Shown here one piece after another: positions 10,655 through 19,915 of a stretch of DNA of 64,000 bases (positions are counted from its first letter, which is position 1; every line of letters starts with the position of its first letter). A program made the translations under genes and the position numbers. Source of the DNA: Termitomyces sp. T153 (taxonomy: Eukaryota; Basidiomycota; Agaricomycetes; Agaricales; Lyophyllaceae); assembly GCA_018296165.2 (NCBI GenBank), contig JACKQL020000019.1, forward strand, positions 434,001 to 498,000, given 5' to 3'. The notes below the pieces were generated by a model that worked only from the letters and a program-made list of their open reading frames with translations, was not told the DNA's origin and ran no database searches.

Positions 10655-11545
10655 AGTGCCACAGCCATTAGTGACCACATTGACAGGGTCTGCTTCCAGG
10701 CTGTAGACCAGCAGTTTATGATGGTGTTCCTTACACTTGGCCACAAGTCTCTTGATATCATTGAAGGCCACTAGTGAGTGTATTCCCACAAAAACAGCAC
10801 AGTGTCTCCTGTCAATCCATGCAGGATTTCTAAGAGGATGCACACATGATCTATATCATCAGCCAGATATCTGGCAGCCCCCAAGAAACCCTATAGTAAG
10901 TCATAATTTGTAGGTACCTTCTATCATACTAATGAATCAACTTTCTCTGGCTCCATACAAATGCCATTATCATCCACTATTCAACTCAACACTTTCATTT
11001 CCTTGCATAGAAAATGAATTTCCTTCTTGCCAAAGTAAATTTTTTCTCTTTTGAGGATATCAATCACAATCTTGATGTGTTTGACATGATCCTCAAGTGT
11101 GTCTCAATAAATTATGATGTTATTGAGGTAGACATTAAGGAATTGCTCCAGATACATGAAAAAGGTGTGGTTCATGAGTGCCTGGTGAATTGCAGGCATA
11201 TTGCAATCACCTTGTTGTAGGACATGACTAACTATATTTCTATCTGGCATCATCATAGCAGAATGATTGACATGTTCAGAGATGATATGTATCAGTTCAT
11301 ATGCATCTTGTCTATCAAGGATTGATAGGTACTTTTCCCATGCCACACATCAGAGAATCCTGTTGATATTAAGTAAGGGGGACAATCTGTTAATTGTATT
11401 AGCCTTATGGGCTTGCAGGTCAAATACAGTGCACATGCAGGGTGGTTCACCAGGTTTAACAGGCCCTGGCTTAGGGAATGGCAACATGGGCACTGTGTTT
11501 CCTATACTAGTGACCCACCATTGCCCACTTCATATGTAAGCATCT
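10655..11545 (-). pseudogene. Gypsy D reverse transcriptase and start of RNase H
   Basis: Minus frames read from the right. KPGPVKPGEPPCMCTVFDLQ (about 11480-11410) is the RT palm start. ILDRQDAYELIHIISEHVNH (about 11325-11270) is the conserved DxxxAYHQI-like region. The catalytic box at about 11130-11105 reads YLNNIIIY, with both Asp residues turned to Asn. From 10843 the tether and RNase H start follow (VVTNGCGTGI near 10660, again Asn for the first Asp). The domain continues at 4223 after the inserted A1. Confidence 0.8.
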
Positions 11546-11552
11546 CATTTGG

Positions 11553-11700
11553 TGTAACAGAGCAGCCATTACCTAGCTATACCATACATTATATATTAAT
11601 TATCTAACTATATGGATAGTGTCATGTGACACTATCCCTGAAAACTACTGTACTGGTAATTATGTAAGGCAGCACCTTACTTCATACTTTCTAGACAGAA
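11553..11700 (+). repeat. Truncated 5' LTR of F1
   Basis: Begins TGTAACAGAGC and shares the AGGCAGCACCTTACTT segment (11669 on) with the F2 LTR. The remaining LTR part and part of the leader present in F2 are missing here, which suggests an internal deletion. A 24-nt palindrome lies at 11614-11637. Confidence 0.6.
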
Positions 11701-11885
11701 CTATCAACTGGTTTTGACTTACAGAGTGTGAACTGTAAGCTGCGCAAACTGTAACAGAAACAACACATTTTAAGTCAAATGAGCATTAACTCATTTGCAA
11801 AGCAAGAAGCTGAACTTCCATAAAAGAAGTTCACTACCACTAGTTATGATCAGCATGTTAAAAAGTTTGATGTGCACCTTCTACA

Positions 11886-12950
11886 ATGGGCACTGTGGTG
11901 ACCATGGAAGGTCAGGTGCTCAGGCCTAGCTCCAAGACAGAGTTTGATGGAGCATTGAAGAGTGCTCCACAGGGGATGTTGGAATTTGCCACATCACACC
12001 ATGATGGGAGCAGGGAGAGTGCTGTGATGCTAGAAAGGCTGCCAACAGTTACTCCAGTACAACCACCTGTGGGTGGTTGGGAAGGTGTCACAATGGAGGG
12101 CTCTCAAGAGCCCTCTACACAACTATACCCAATAGCAGAGCTAGGAGGCACAGTGGTGTCTGCAGAAAAGGGGAAAACCCCTGTGTATGCACCCACAGCA
12201 CTGAGGTTGAAAGGACTTTGATTCTTTCCAGGTGCCACAGAAGATCAGCTTGACTCTTCAATGGTGGGTACACTGATGAATAGTGAAGAGGACTTCTCTT
12301 ATAGGGCCCACAGCTCTGTATGATTGCAAGCTGGTCCTGCACTGGGTATGCAATCAGCAGCCCCAGAAGCATTCATTGAGATGATACCAGAGGATGTCAG
12401 AGACACCTCTGATATGGACAGTGAGACTCACTCAGACAACATCCTTTGTAGAAGGGTGATGATGTTCTGGAAAAACCATGTTGAGGTTCCCAAGACCTCA
12501 ACCCAGCAACATTTAGCTGCTAGAGTAGCTAAACATATTGTGATTCAGAGGTTGTTGGGAGACAACATGATCCCAACAGATCCAGTGAAGTACATGGATA
12601 TTTACATGCTCTTCTTAGCACAGGAGGTAGTGGATTGCCTGCATAAAGAGCTATGGGGATTGCAGGCATTGTCTGCAATGCCATCACCATATCTTGGTGG
12701 GGGCTTATATGCTCCAGTTATCCCCAGTCAACAAAGCTTTGACTCTGTTGCAAGCACTGCAACAGCCTGGTAAAATGCCATATGATTACATGGCAAAGCA
12801 GGCTGCAGTGGACCATCAACAATAGGCCACATTGGGTATGATTGTAGCACCAGACTTGGCATCTACTGATGTGGGGTTGGTGATTATGGTAGAACAACCC
12901 ATGGTGCAGCATAGACCTGGTGGGTCTACATGGAGGGTGCTGACTTTGGA
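11886..12950 (+). pseudogene. F1 gag
   Basis: The frame 11886-12221 (RPSSKTEFDGALKSAP, then the YAPTALRLKGL end) and the frame 12324-12773 (EAFIEMIPEDVRDTSD near 12370, then LAARVAKHIVIQRLLG near 12510) are the same protein as the minus-strand gag in F2. This family similarity, not a known domain, supports the call. It lies between the 5' LTR and the protease. Stops separate the blocks. Confidence 0.65.
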
Positions 12951-13109
12951 AGATTGAAGTGCCCTACAGTGATTTTGCAATGGGGACATGGAGGACTTTG
13001 GACAGTCCTACATGGATGATCAAGGGGTGGTGTTCCAGGGGAATACCAGCTATGATAGCAACCACTGCAGTTGCATTGCCTGCACACTCTGGATGATCTA
13101 CAATAGCAT

Positions 13110-13400
13110 CCCTTAACAAAAAACCATTCTATCTTGACTCAGGTGCCACAGTGCATATCTCCCCCTGCTGATCTGATTTTATCATACTCAGAGTGACTCA
13201 ATCCATGAAGGGTGTTGGAGGGACATCCATTGAAGCAGTTGGTGTTGGACAGATACATTTCTACATACAAAACCAAGCAGAAATAGTGCTTGAAAACATT
13301 CTGTATATCCTGACTTCCACTGTTTGTTTTATATCTGTTTCTGCTCTTGTCACTGGCATGTAAGCTTCCATCACATTTAGCAGCACAGGAGTTGCTATTG
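13110..13400 (+). pseudogene. F1 copia protease
   Basis: KPFYLDSGATVHISP near 13118-13165 has the DSGA active site of copia aspartic proteases, followed by VLENILYI-like sequence near 13290 (with the L-E-N-I-L-Y-I block). A stop follows shortly after HISPC. In copia elements it lies between gag and integrase, as here. Confidence 0.7.
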
Positions 13401-13452
13401 TCAATGATGTCTCTGGCATGCTCCTAGCCTCAGGGCCCCTTATCCCTGGACA

Positions 13453-14227
13453 ATGCCTCTACACTCTAGACCTGAAGTCACACTCTCTGAACAAGCTCTT
13501 ACTGCCATCCAATGGCCAGTCAGCCTCAATACTTGGCATTGGCACTTGGGCCATGCAAACTATCAGGTTGTCATGGCCATGGCATGTGCTGGCTTACTTC
13601 CAGGTATGCCTGTTACCTTTCTACTTGCACAACCTAAATGTGATGTCTGCATTATTGGAAAACAGACCAAATCACTGGTGCCAAAAGTATGGGAGAATGG
13701 GCATAGAGCTACTGAGAAGCTGGGGATTGTGTGGATAGATTTAGTTGGCCCTATGAATGTGCAATCTTGTACAGGTGATAGATATGTTATGGATCTGGTT
13801 GATGACTACATGAACATGCCCTGGTCAATCCCTCTCAAATGAAAGAGTGATGCATTCCCAGCAGTGCAGGCATAGGTGAAAGCCAGGAAATTGGAAACAG
13901 GGAAAAAAAATAGGCATGTACCAAACAGGACACAATGGCAAACTACAAGGGAAAGACATAGAAAAATGGCTAGCTTCAACTGGATCACAATGCAAATATA
14001 GCACACCCTACACATCAGCACACATGGGACATGTCAAACAACTGCACCAAACACTACACAGGGAGGCTAGGGCAATGAAGATAGCAGCAAAATGCCCTGA
14101 CTCACTATGGGATGAATTTTATGTTACAGCTGCACATCTGCATGCTAAAACACCAATGGAATCACTACAGGAGAAGACACCATTTGAACTATGGCACAAT
14201 TGCACTCCAGATTATTTGTACATGTGA
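13453..14227 (+). pseudogene. F1 copia integrase
   Basis: WHWHLGHANYQVV near 13540 is the pre-integrase HHCC zinc motif, completed by CDVCIIGKQTKS near 13640. The core begins with GIVWIDLVGPMNVQS near 13725 (first Asp). After a frame break, CKYSTPYTSAHMGHVKQLHQ near 13993 covers the second half around the catalytic Glu, and FELWHNCTPDYLYM closes the domain at about 14227. The middle Asp region is lost around 13840-13915. Confidence 0.8.
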
Positions 14228-14302
14228 GAGATTGGCTGTCAGGCATTTGTCATGATCCTCAATCAGCACAACCCCAAGCTAAATGCATGAGGAGTAGAGT
14301 AT

Positions 14303-14944
14303 GTGCTCATTGGATATGGTCAAAACTCAAAAACTTATTGTTGCTATGACTGTTGCACACAGGAAGTCTATGATTCATATCATGTACAATTCCTCAAGTG
14401 CCACAATGGTCACCCTATCTCTATTGATACTCCAAGAGATGATGTGACATCACATGTACCGAACAATCCAGCCTCTATTAATCAGATCAAGAAATCTTCA
14501 ACAAATACACCATTCATTATTAAAGATAGTGATGACAAAGATGCAAGCATACCAGTAGAACTCCCAGTAGTGCCACCAGGTGCTGAACACAACAATGTGC
14601 GCCAAGATCAACAAGGCCTGAACATATGGCAAGAACCTCCTCCAGCTGAAACATGCAGATCTAGCTGCATCTCTGTCCCAACTGAGAAGAGTCCAAACAA
14701 TCCTCCAATTACCAGAGTTGAACACGCAGTACAAGAATCATGGGAAGCAGCTGCAAGAATACAAGCAGCCAGGGCAGAAAGGTGGCAAGGTGCAGCTGAC
14801 ACACAGGGAGAAGCTTTACCACCAGATGTGCCTCATATCCCTGACTTAGCAAATGTAGCCACAATGGAGGAGATAGAACACTTACTGGCCCTGGCAGAGA
14901 CCCTAAGTGACCCAATTACAGTTGACCTCAACAATGAACCTTGA
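14303..14944 (+). pseudogene. F1 polyprotein linker between integrase and RT
   Basis: An open frame of 213 codons begins with VLIGYGQNSKTYCCYD, typical of the region after the copia integrase core. It continues as a low-complexity, acidic and proline-containing linker up to RT. It holds no further domain. Confidence 0.6.
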
Positions 14945-15950
14945 TCTTGGAAGGAAGCAATGTACTTGTCTGATGCAAAGTGATGGGAAGATGCTTATCG
15001 AGAGGAGCTTAAGTCTCTGAGCAACATGGGTGTATACAAGCTCATCCCTTGTGACCAAGTCCCTGCTGGACAAAAGGTATTGAAGGGATGCCTGGTCTTC
15101 AAGATTAAACAAAACAAGAATGGGAAAATTGTGCACTACAAAGTATGCCTTGTTTTTAAAGGCTTCAAGCAGATCTATGGAAAAGACTATACCAAGTCCA
15201 GCTCACTGACTGCACAAATGGAATCATGGCATGTGTTACTCCACCTTGCCACTGCAAAAGGTTGGGATGCTATGCAAATAGATGTAAAAACTGCATTTCT
15301 TTATGGCTTGCTACCAGAAGATGAAGTACAATACATGGCACAACCCAAAGGCTTCGAAGAACCGGGAAAAGAAGACTGGGTTTGGTGCATGGTCTGTGGA
15401 CTCTATGGGATGAAGCAAGCAGGCTGCATATGGAACCAGACCATTAATGTCAATATGATCTCGTGGGGATTCACGTGTCTTCCATGCAAATCCTGTGTCT
15501 ACTACCAACAATCTGATATGGGCACTACCATAGCTGCCTTACATGTTGATGACTTTCTTTCAATTGCCAGTAGCAAGGAGGATAACAGCTGGTTCAAGTG
15601 ACAGATGCAATCTGCATGGACCATGACTGATCTAGGCTTACCAAGATTTGTCGTAGGAATAGCAGTTGAATGGGACCATGAACACTCCATTGTAAGACTA
15701 TCACAGACGGCACTGATCGACAAGATTATGTCTCAATTTGGGCAAAAGGATGCAACCCCTTTGACCCTGCCAATGGAACCTGGACAGAAGCTCAGAAGGA
15801 TCGATTGCACATTGCTATTCCAAGAAGAGCAGCTATCATTACAATGCACCATCTATTGGTCACTGGTAGGCTGCCTGCTCTATGTTGCAATTTCTACTTG
15901 CCCTGATATCTCGTATGCTGTTCAACAGCTCACACAGTTTGTTGATAGCT
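14945..15950 (+). pseudogene. F1 copia reverse transcriptase
   Basis: The WEDAYREELKSL segment (about 14985) opens the copia RT. VFKIKQNKNGKIVHYKVCLV (about 15098) and WDAMQIDVKTAFLYGLL (about 15265) are conserved blocks, and the latter holds the first catalytic Asp. ALHVDDFLS near 15540 retains both Asp residues of the xxDD box. The thumb and connection follow in the frame 15605-15982. There is one stop at 15599-15601 and no large deletion, so this is the least damaged polymerase in the window. Confidence 0.85.
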
Positions 15951-16528
15951 ACGCCACCGTGCACTGGAACGCAGCGATCTGACTGGTCCGATACCTCAAA
16001 GGCACATGCAATCTAAAATTGACCCTTGGGGGATCAGGTGAACCAGTTAATCTTGTAGGTTTCACTGACTCTGACTGGGCAAACTGCCTTGACACTTGAT
16101 GTGGCATTGGAGGATATGCCTGGAGCATAGGATCAGGTGCCATTTCTTGGGCTGCGCGGAAACAGAAAACTGTTGCGGCATCATCCTGCAAAGCCGAGTA
16201 CATGGCGGCTTTTGAGAGCGCTCAGGAATGCATATGGCTGCGCGCCCTGCTCAATGGCATCGGACACAGCGAAGCCGTGCTCAAGCCCACCCCAATTCTC
16301 TGTGATAACAATGCTGCTATTAATCTCTCCGAAGATCCCACCCTCCACTCGCGAGTCAAGCACGTGGACATTAAGTACCATTTTCTCTGCGAGCGTGTTC
16401 AGTCTGACGAAATATGCATTCGATATATAAACATTAAGCATAACGTTGTGGATCTCTTGACCAAAGCCCTCGCTGCCCTGCTCTTTGTTTGGCTCCGTGT
16501 GCTACTTGGCCTCCAGCAAGCACCATGA
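15951..16528 (+). pseudogene. F1 copia RNase H
   Basis: VGFTDSDWANCLDT (about 16055) carries the first Asp. AISWAARKQKTVAASSCKAE (about 16140) and YMAAFESAQECIWLRALLN (about 16199) follow, then the ILCDNNAAINLS and HVDIKYHF blocks and DLLTKALA at the end. Stops occur at 15980 and near 16099. This part still contains many CpG sites and looks younger than the rest of F1. Confidence 0.85.
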
Positions 16529-16564
16529 TTCCTCGTGAGGAGGAGCAGGGTTTCTGGTGAGGAG

Positions 16565-16922
16565 TGTTGGGACAAGTGCTTGGACCTATGACACAATCAG
16601 CGAGGCCAAGGCAATGCACCATAAACCCCGACACCATTGTCCATCCATCATCGCATACATTGTCCCTGGCCAAAGGACCGAACCATTGTCTTTAAGCATT
16701 TTTACATTTCACTATATATACAGCCATGTACTATACTGTACCCTCAGTCAATAATACATTGAATCGAGGGTAAGTCGTTATATCTTGCATAGGTCGATAC
16801 CTACTGACACTGCTTGTATAGATTGTTTACCTTACCAATCTATCAGGTACAGTAGTCAATAATACATTGAACTGAGGATTGTTTACTTACCAATCTATCA
16901 GTGAGGCAGTTCGGTTTCTAAC
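16565..16922 (+). repeat. 3' LTR of F1 (TGTTGGG type)
   Basis: It starts TGTTGGGACAAG after a purine-rich tract that ends the RNase H region and ends at CTAACA (16922). It contains a TATATATA stretch near 16713 and a repeated AATAATACATTGAA motif (16750 and 16858). No matching 5' copy exists in the window. Confidence 0.7.
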
Positions 16923-17249
16923 ACAGGTCAGTGTCTTATTATCATTTACACTGTATACGCAATATACTTCATTCTGAAACCGCGAGCCTCCAGACGTCCT
17001 CGCCGTCCGAGTAATCCGATCTCCCGGTTCCTGTTAGTTTGTCATCCTTCCCTGTGCACATATAGCTGCAACACTAAAGCTCCTCATTCTGTCATGTATC
17101 TAGCTCAATATAGGTATAAGAAGCTTCCAGGTGCTTCTATTGTATGAGTTTAATACACCCCGTTGTCCCGCTGAACGGCCCGCTCTTGGTTATACAATGA
17201 CCCCATGACCATGCACATTCTCTCCATGGCTTCCCACTCACCACTTTTC

Positions 17250-17257
17250 ATATAAAT
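17250..17257 (+). promoter_or_regulatory. TATA box of the GH28 gene
   Basis: ATATAAAT lies 37-44 bp before the start codon at 17294, after a pyrimidine-rich stretch. A start site about 30 bp downstream would leave a very short 5' leader. The position relative to a well-supported gene is the main evidence. Confidence 0.5.
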
Positions 17258-17293
17258 CGCCCGAAAATTGTCTTCAGGCTTCGAACAAGTACC

Positions 17294-19439
17294 ATGCAAC
17301 TTCAATCGTCGTTACTGGCATTTTCCCTCTTGTTTTATCCAATTGTTCTAGGAAAAATCACGAACTTGACATGCTCGCTAAGCCCGCTCGGAAATGGATT
17401 GGACGATACCGATCAGGTACAGTCATTACGAAGGCCTAAGTACTTACTTCTCATTGGGTCTGTAGGTGGAAAAAGCCATTAGGACGTGTGGACATTCCGG
17501 AAAGACTGTCTTCGAACAGGGAAATTACAACATCACAAGGTTTGCCAAAGTAACTTCAATATAGCAATGTGTGTTGTTAATGTAAGGATCTCAGAAAAAT
17601 GATTTGGAATCTCAATTCATCCACAGTACATCTTAATGGTTTTCTTAATGTGAGGCCCGTGTACTTTTCGCATCTCAATCCATCGCTGATACACGGCATA
17701 GTTCAACCCCGACATCCAATTTTGGTTGAATGCAAACAACACCTTCCGTGTCGTCTTCATTCAGGTACGTCGACTCCTGAAGCCCCTATAAAACCCATCT
17801 GATATGGCACCAGAATCAGGCTTCTTGGTTCGTAGTTACAGGAAGCGACTTTGTGATTGACGCGCATAACACCGGTGGCATTCAAGGAAATGGGCAGGTA
17901 TGCAATCGCTTGTTTGACCAGGGCATTGGCTCCTCAATAAATAGAACCTTTTAGCCCTGGTGGACGTTCTTCCAATCGCACACAAGGGAAGATGGAGATG
18001 GACGTCCCATCTCTCTGACTGTGTGGAGAGCACAGCGTGGCGTTATTAAGAACTTCTTGATTGAATCTCCACCGTTTTGGTCTAATGCGGTCGCCGAGTC
18101 ATCCGACATCGTATACGACGGGATGTTTATCAACGCCACCAACACTGATCCCTCGTTCATCGGTGAAAAGTAACTTTTCTGTACTATAGCCTGAGTTGCA
18201 CTGATTGATCGATCTCATTACAGCGCCGTGCCTAACACTGATGGTCGGTAGAAAATCTTGATTTCAATAATCTGTGTCAAGTTCGGTCAACCTCATGTGT
18301 ATTCTAGGTATTGATACCTATCGGAGCGACAAAATTGCGCTATTAAACTGGGACGTTACTTGTGGAGATGACTGCCTAGCCATCAAAGGCGTAATAACTT
18401 CCGCACGATCCTATTCTGAATGCAGGACTGATCAGTGTTCCATCTTTTATTAGAACTCTTCGAATCTCATCGCTCGGAACATCACTTGCCGTGGAGGCAA
18501 CGGAATCGCATTTGGATCATTGGGGCAATACGTCAACATGGTGAGATGGCTCCCGGTTGTCCTGCCGCCCAGCTGATGACACGCCGCCCAGTCCGACCTC
18601 GTAGACAATGTCGAGCTCGAGGATCTCTTTGTACGCAATCACCGCTCGTCTGCCTGTCTTCAAGATGCTGAACAGACTCGAAGATTACTCGTATCGACCC
18701 AAATGTCCAGCCCAACATGGCGAATGGAGTACGATACCTGGCTTATTCGTTTCCCCAATATGGCTCATTGAGAAACCTCCCTGATTTAGATCTACTTCAA
18801 AACGTGGACTGGTACCGTGCATGGTGTTCCGCCCATAGGAGGGGGTGGTGGAACGGGTGTGCAATGTCCTCAAGTCTTCTAGAGCGCAGGACTGACATGT
18901 TTCACTACCACAGGACACGTGAATAACGTGGTTGCCAAGGGCGTTAGAGTTGATCGTGTTGACGAACCCGTACATCTCTTTCAGACGAATAGCGGTCACA
19001 GGTGAGCACGTAGTTGGGGGAGCAACAGCTCTTATCACCTGATTTTTTGCTGATCTCCATCATTTTTTGTATCCAGCGGCGATATGCCATCAACTCTCAA
19101 ATTCAGCAACCTTACTTTCGTAGATTGGAGTGGCACGGCGACGACCAACAAAAGTCAGTCGTGGTAATGTTGATTGCTGCGCATTGACGTTGACACCGTT
19201 GTGGAATCAGTCGTGAACATCGAGTGTAGTCCAGCCGTGGGTTGCGATGATATTGCCTTCGAGGACTTTAATATCACAGGTCCTGCCGAACAACTCCCGA
19301 GTTTTATATGTCAGAACGTTGAGGGTCTATCGGGGTTGACAGGTGGGTGTGCGACACAAACTTGGATCTAGATCACTAACGAGATAGAGCAGTTCCGTGC
19401 AATGCCACTGGACAAGAGGTCAGGTCGAGAGCACTATGA
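17294..19439 (+). CDS. Glycoside hydrolase family 28 (exo-polygalacturonase-like), secreted
   Basis: Sixteen exons give an unbroken 430-aa protein: 17294-17416, 17466-17539, 17595-17649, 17702-17764, 17820-17897, 17955-18169, 18224-18243, 18308-18390, 18454-18540, 18592-18630, 18684-18728, 18790-18856, 18914-19001, 19077-19153, 19211-19342, 19393-19439. All introns are GT..AG and about 43-75 bp. Residues 1-20 form a signal peptide. GH28 landmarks are VPNTDGIDTY (NTD block), CGDDCLAIKG (DD pair), GGNGIAFGSLGQY where many family members have GHG, and IYFKTWTG where others have RIK. The usual length and the fully consistent frame argue for a working gene. It would cleave galacturonan or a related pectin chain outside the cell. 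Which pectin it prefers cannot be read from the sequence. Confidence 0.9.
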
Positions 19440-19915
19440 GTCAGGTCGAGAGCGTCTTCAAAAACCTTGATACCGACAGGAGGGCGGTTGGTGGAACAAT
19501 AAGCAATGATTGAATATGTAATTGACTGTTATCGACACGTATCAATTGAACAATGGCCCTCCGCGTATTGTATATCGGCATGAGTTGAGGCGAAACATGG
19601 GCCTGACTACCATTAGTAGTAGAAAACGTATGGTGCATTTGTAACAATAAAGTTCAGAGAACTTGCTATATGCAGAAAGCATCAATACATCAAACTCGGC
19701 CGTTTGGTTACCACCGATCTTCGGCACGGCCGGCTGCCACTCTGCGTCCATCACAATCAAGTCTTCAATGACGACTCAGAACTGCATCTCCCTTGTTGTT
19801 TCCATATGTTCTTGTCCTTGTAGTTCTCTGCTCAGTGTGACCAGCTGGCCGGTCTTTTCGTTCGTTTTACTTTCTTCATCCCCGCTGCGCAAGGTCGTTC
19901 AGTAAATTCATCTTA
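19440..19915. other. Spacer between GH28 and noxB, noxB promoter
   Basis: 476 bp between the GH28 stop and the noxB start. It begins with a 14-bp direct repeat (19420-19433 and 19441-19454) that brackets the GH28 stop codon. The last 120 bp are pyrimidine-rich up to the noxB ATG, which is typical of fungal promoters. I see no gene in it. Confidence 0.5.

Larger units (their letters stand above)
1815..11552 (-). mobile_element. Ty3/gypsy relic D, split by element A1
   Basis: A gypsy polyprotein on the minus strand reads in order from the right: RT (about 11539-10970), RNase H start (about 10843-10655), a gap filled by A1, RNase H remainder (4223-3711), linker (3459-3259), integrase (3046-2597) and a C-terminal tail down to 1815. 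The two halves join exactly at the A1 target duplication. Gag and protease are absent, because the element is cut at 11552 where copia F1 begins. No LTR was found at its 3' side. Frames are interrupted throughout. Confidence 0.8.
11553..16922 (+). mobile_element. Ty1/copia element F1 with non-matching LTRs
   Basis: A copia polyprotein in the order gag, protease, integrase, RT, RNase H on the + strand. The left end starts TGTAACAG and resembles the LTR of F2 (56341-56036 minus). The right LTR starts TGTTGGG and is unrelated to it. The left LTR is also shortened: from about 11700 it passes directly into leader sequence that in F2 lies several hundred bases further in. CpG sites are rare in the 5' part and common after about 15.35 kb. 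It is probably a chimaera or a recombination product. Confidence 0.8.

Noticed and set aside
17294..19439. GH28 gene as a pseudogene, because unspliced frames are broken
   Set aside because: Placing GT..AG introns restores one continuous frame of 430 residues with all family blocks in order.
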